A stretch of 64,000 nt of DNA from Pseudomonas sp. MTM4. GTDB taxonomy: Bacteria; Pseudomonadota; Gammaproteobacteria; Pseudomonadales; Pseudomonadaceae. Positions 63,102 through 64,000 of this stretch are shown here, in pieces. The notes below the pieces were generated by a model, which made no database searches, was not told where the DNA came from, and worked only from the letters and a program-made list of their open reading frames with translations. The stretch spans positions 3,946,001-4,010,000 of the forward strand of contig NZ_CP048411.1 in NCBI RefSeq assembly GCF_019355055.1. Reading direction: 5' to 3'. The stretch's first letter is position 1. Each line of letters opens with the position of its first letter. A program made the position numbers and the translations under genes.

Positions 63102-63935
63102 ATGAGTGAGCATCCCGAAGAGCCGAACAAGTCAGTCGAGCCGGAAAGCTTGCTGCCTATCGACGAGCACATCGAAGAAATTCAGGATTCCGAAGGCCGC
63201 AAGGTCCGTCATCGTGGCATCTATCTGCTCCCCAACCTGTTCACCACGGCGAATTTATTCGCGGGCTTCTTCTGCATTATTGCCGCGATCAACGGCAATT
63301 TTTACGTTGCTGCGGCTACGGTATTCGTGGCGATGGTGCTGGACAGTCTCGATGGCCGCGTGGCGCGTTTGACCAACACTCAGAGTGCATTTGGTGCGGA
63401 GTACGATTCGCTATCCGACATGGTTGCCTTTGGTCTGGCGCCCGCTGTGTTGGCCTATGAGTGGGCACTTTCGGGTTTGGGCAACGTTGGGCTTACTGTT
63501 GCTTTCATTTACGTTGCGTGCGCCGCGCTGCGTCTCGCACGTTTCAATACGCAGATCGGCAAAGTTGACAAACGCTGGTTTATCGGTCTTGCCAGTCCGG
63601 CAGCTGCTGGTGTCGTCGCCGGCTCGGTGTGGGCGGTCTGGGCGTTGGACGAGCCCGGTATTCGCGGTGTGGATTTGCCGATAGCCGTGGTGATGCTGTT
63701 CGCTCTGCTGGTCGCAGCGGCCGGTCTGCTGATGGTCAGCAACATCAAGTACTACAGCTTCAAGGACCTCGATCTCAAAGGCCGAGTGCCGTTCGTGGCG
63801 ATTCTGGTGGTGGTCTTGGTGTTTGCGGTGGTATTCAGCGACCCCCCACGAATCCTGCTTTTGATCTTCCTTGCGTATGCCGTTTCGGGGCCTGTGCAGT
63901 TCCTGATGCGTCGTCGAAAGCGCGTCGAAAGTTGA
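63102..63935 (+). CDS. pssA: CDP-diacylglycerol:serine O-phosphatidyltransferase
   Basis: PssA (277 residues) makes phosphatidylserine, the precursor of phosphatidylethanolamine. It has a charged cytoplasmic N terminus of about 40 residues. The CDP-alcohol phosphotransferase motif follows, with the D-G-x2-A-R core in VLDSLDGRVARLTNTQSAFGAEYDSLSD. Seven or so transmembrane helices complete it. This is the integral-membrane (type II) form, unlike the soluble E. coli enzyme. Confidence 0.95.
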   Translation: MSEHPEEPNKSVEPESLLPIDEHIEEIQDSEGRKVRHRGIYLLPNLFTTANLFAGFFCIIAAINGNFYVAAATVFVAMVLDSLDGRVARLTNTQSAFGAEYDSLSDMVAFGLAPAVLAYEWALSGLGNVGLTVAFIYVACAALRLARFNTQIGKVDKRWFIGLASPAAAGVVAGSVWAVWALDEPGIRGVDLPIAVVMLFALLVAAAGLLMVSNIKYYSFKDLDLKGRVPFVAILVVVLVFAVVFSDPPRILLLIFLAYAVSGPVQFLMRRRKRVES

Positions 63936-64000
63936 TTTCTTCAGTGATCCGCTGTCTATTGAATGGCCCAGGCCTCAGGCAGCGGAGCATGTCATGCTTA

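Noticed and set aside
63994..64000. ATGCTTA at the right edge as the start of the next gene.
   Set aside because: Seven bases cannot identify a gene. In P. aeruginosa I recall a methionine-sulfoxide-reductase (msrP-type) gene after pssA, but the sequence here is too short to support it.

Overview
The window reads as core chromosome of a gamma-proteobacterium of the Pseudomonadaceae, most likely the Pseudomonas stutzeri (Stutzerimonas) group. Three blocks keep the gene order I remember from P. aeruginosa: petABC-sspAB to lpxC; aroQ-accBC-prmA-dusB-fis-purHD-retS with dsbD; and phuUVW-prrF-cbpA to mrcB-lpoP-ilvIHC-pssA. The genus is inferred from family recognition and gene order; no database search was run. 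I see no tRNA, rRNA, IS element, prophage or CRISPR array.

Layout. 0.1-2.8 kb: the cytochrome bc1 operon petABC. 2.9-3.9 kb: sspA-sspB. 4.0-7.4 kb (minus strand): lpoA-yraN-gmhA/diaA-dolP, an envelope and replication cluster divergent from rsmI. 8.5 kb: the RNase P RNA gene rnpB. 9.0-26.9 kb: the complete division and cell-wall (dcw) cluster, mraZ-rsmH-ftsL-ftsI-murE-murF-mraY-murD-ftsW-murG-murC-ddlB-ftsQ-ftsA-ftsZ-lpxC. A sigma-70 promoter and three MraZ boxes stand at its head and a strong terminator at its end. 27-34 kb is a looser, more accessory stretch: a bacterioferritin-like protein, a coupled pair of small basic and acidic proteins, an RmlD-like reductase, an AEC transporter, two membrane proteins and a CYP152-type P450 peroxygenase. 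33.8-46.2 kb (minus strand): retS, purD, purH, fis, dusB, a DUF3426 protein, prmA, accC, accB, aroQ. 46.4-48.5 kb: dsbD and a small Rieske ferredoxin. 48.7-52.4 kb is an iron and haem locus: phuU-phuV-phuW, an unannotated PrrF small RNA under a Fur-box promoter, and the cyclic-nucleotide-binding protein cbpA. 52.5-59.3 kb: a TfoX-C protein, a methyltransferase, an APH/P-loop kinase, mrcB (PBP1b) with its lipoprotein lpoP, yqcC and a DUF4124 protein. 59.7-63.9 kb: ilvI-ilvH-ilvC and pssA.

Most of the window serves envelope growth. It holds peptidoglycan precursor synthesis (murC-F, mraY, murG, ddlB), the divisome (ftsL, I, W, Q, A, Z), a bifunctional synthase (mrcB), activator lipoproteins for both class A synthases (lpoA, lpoP), the first committed lipid A enzyme (lpxC), fatty-acid initiation (accBC) and phospholipid synthesis (pssA). 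The items most worth a second look are the PrrF RNA between phuW and cbpA, an incomplete phu operon, a family of paired inverted intergenic repeats at gene 3' ends, a possibly leaderless mrcB mRNA, a translationally coupled 48-residue protein, and the CYP152 peroxygenase. I found no convincing wholly new multigene system.
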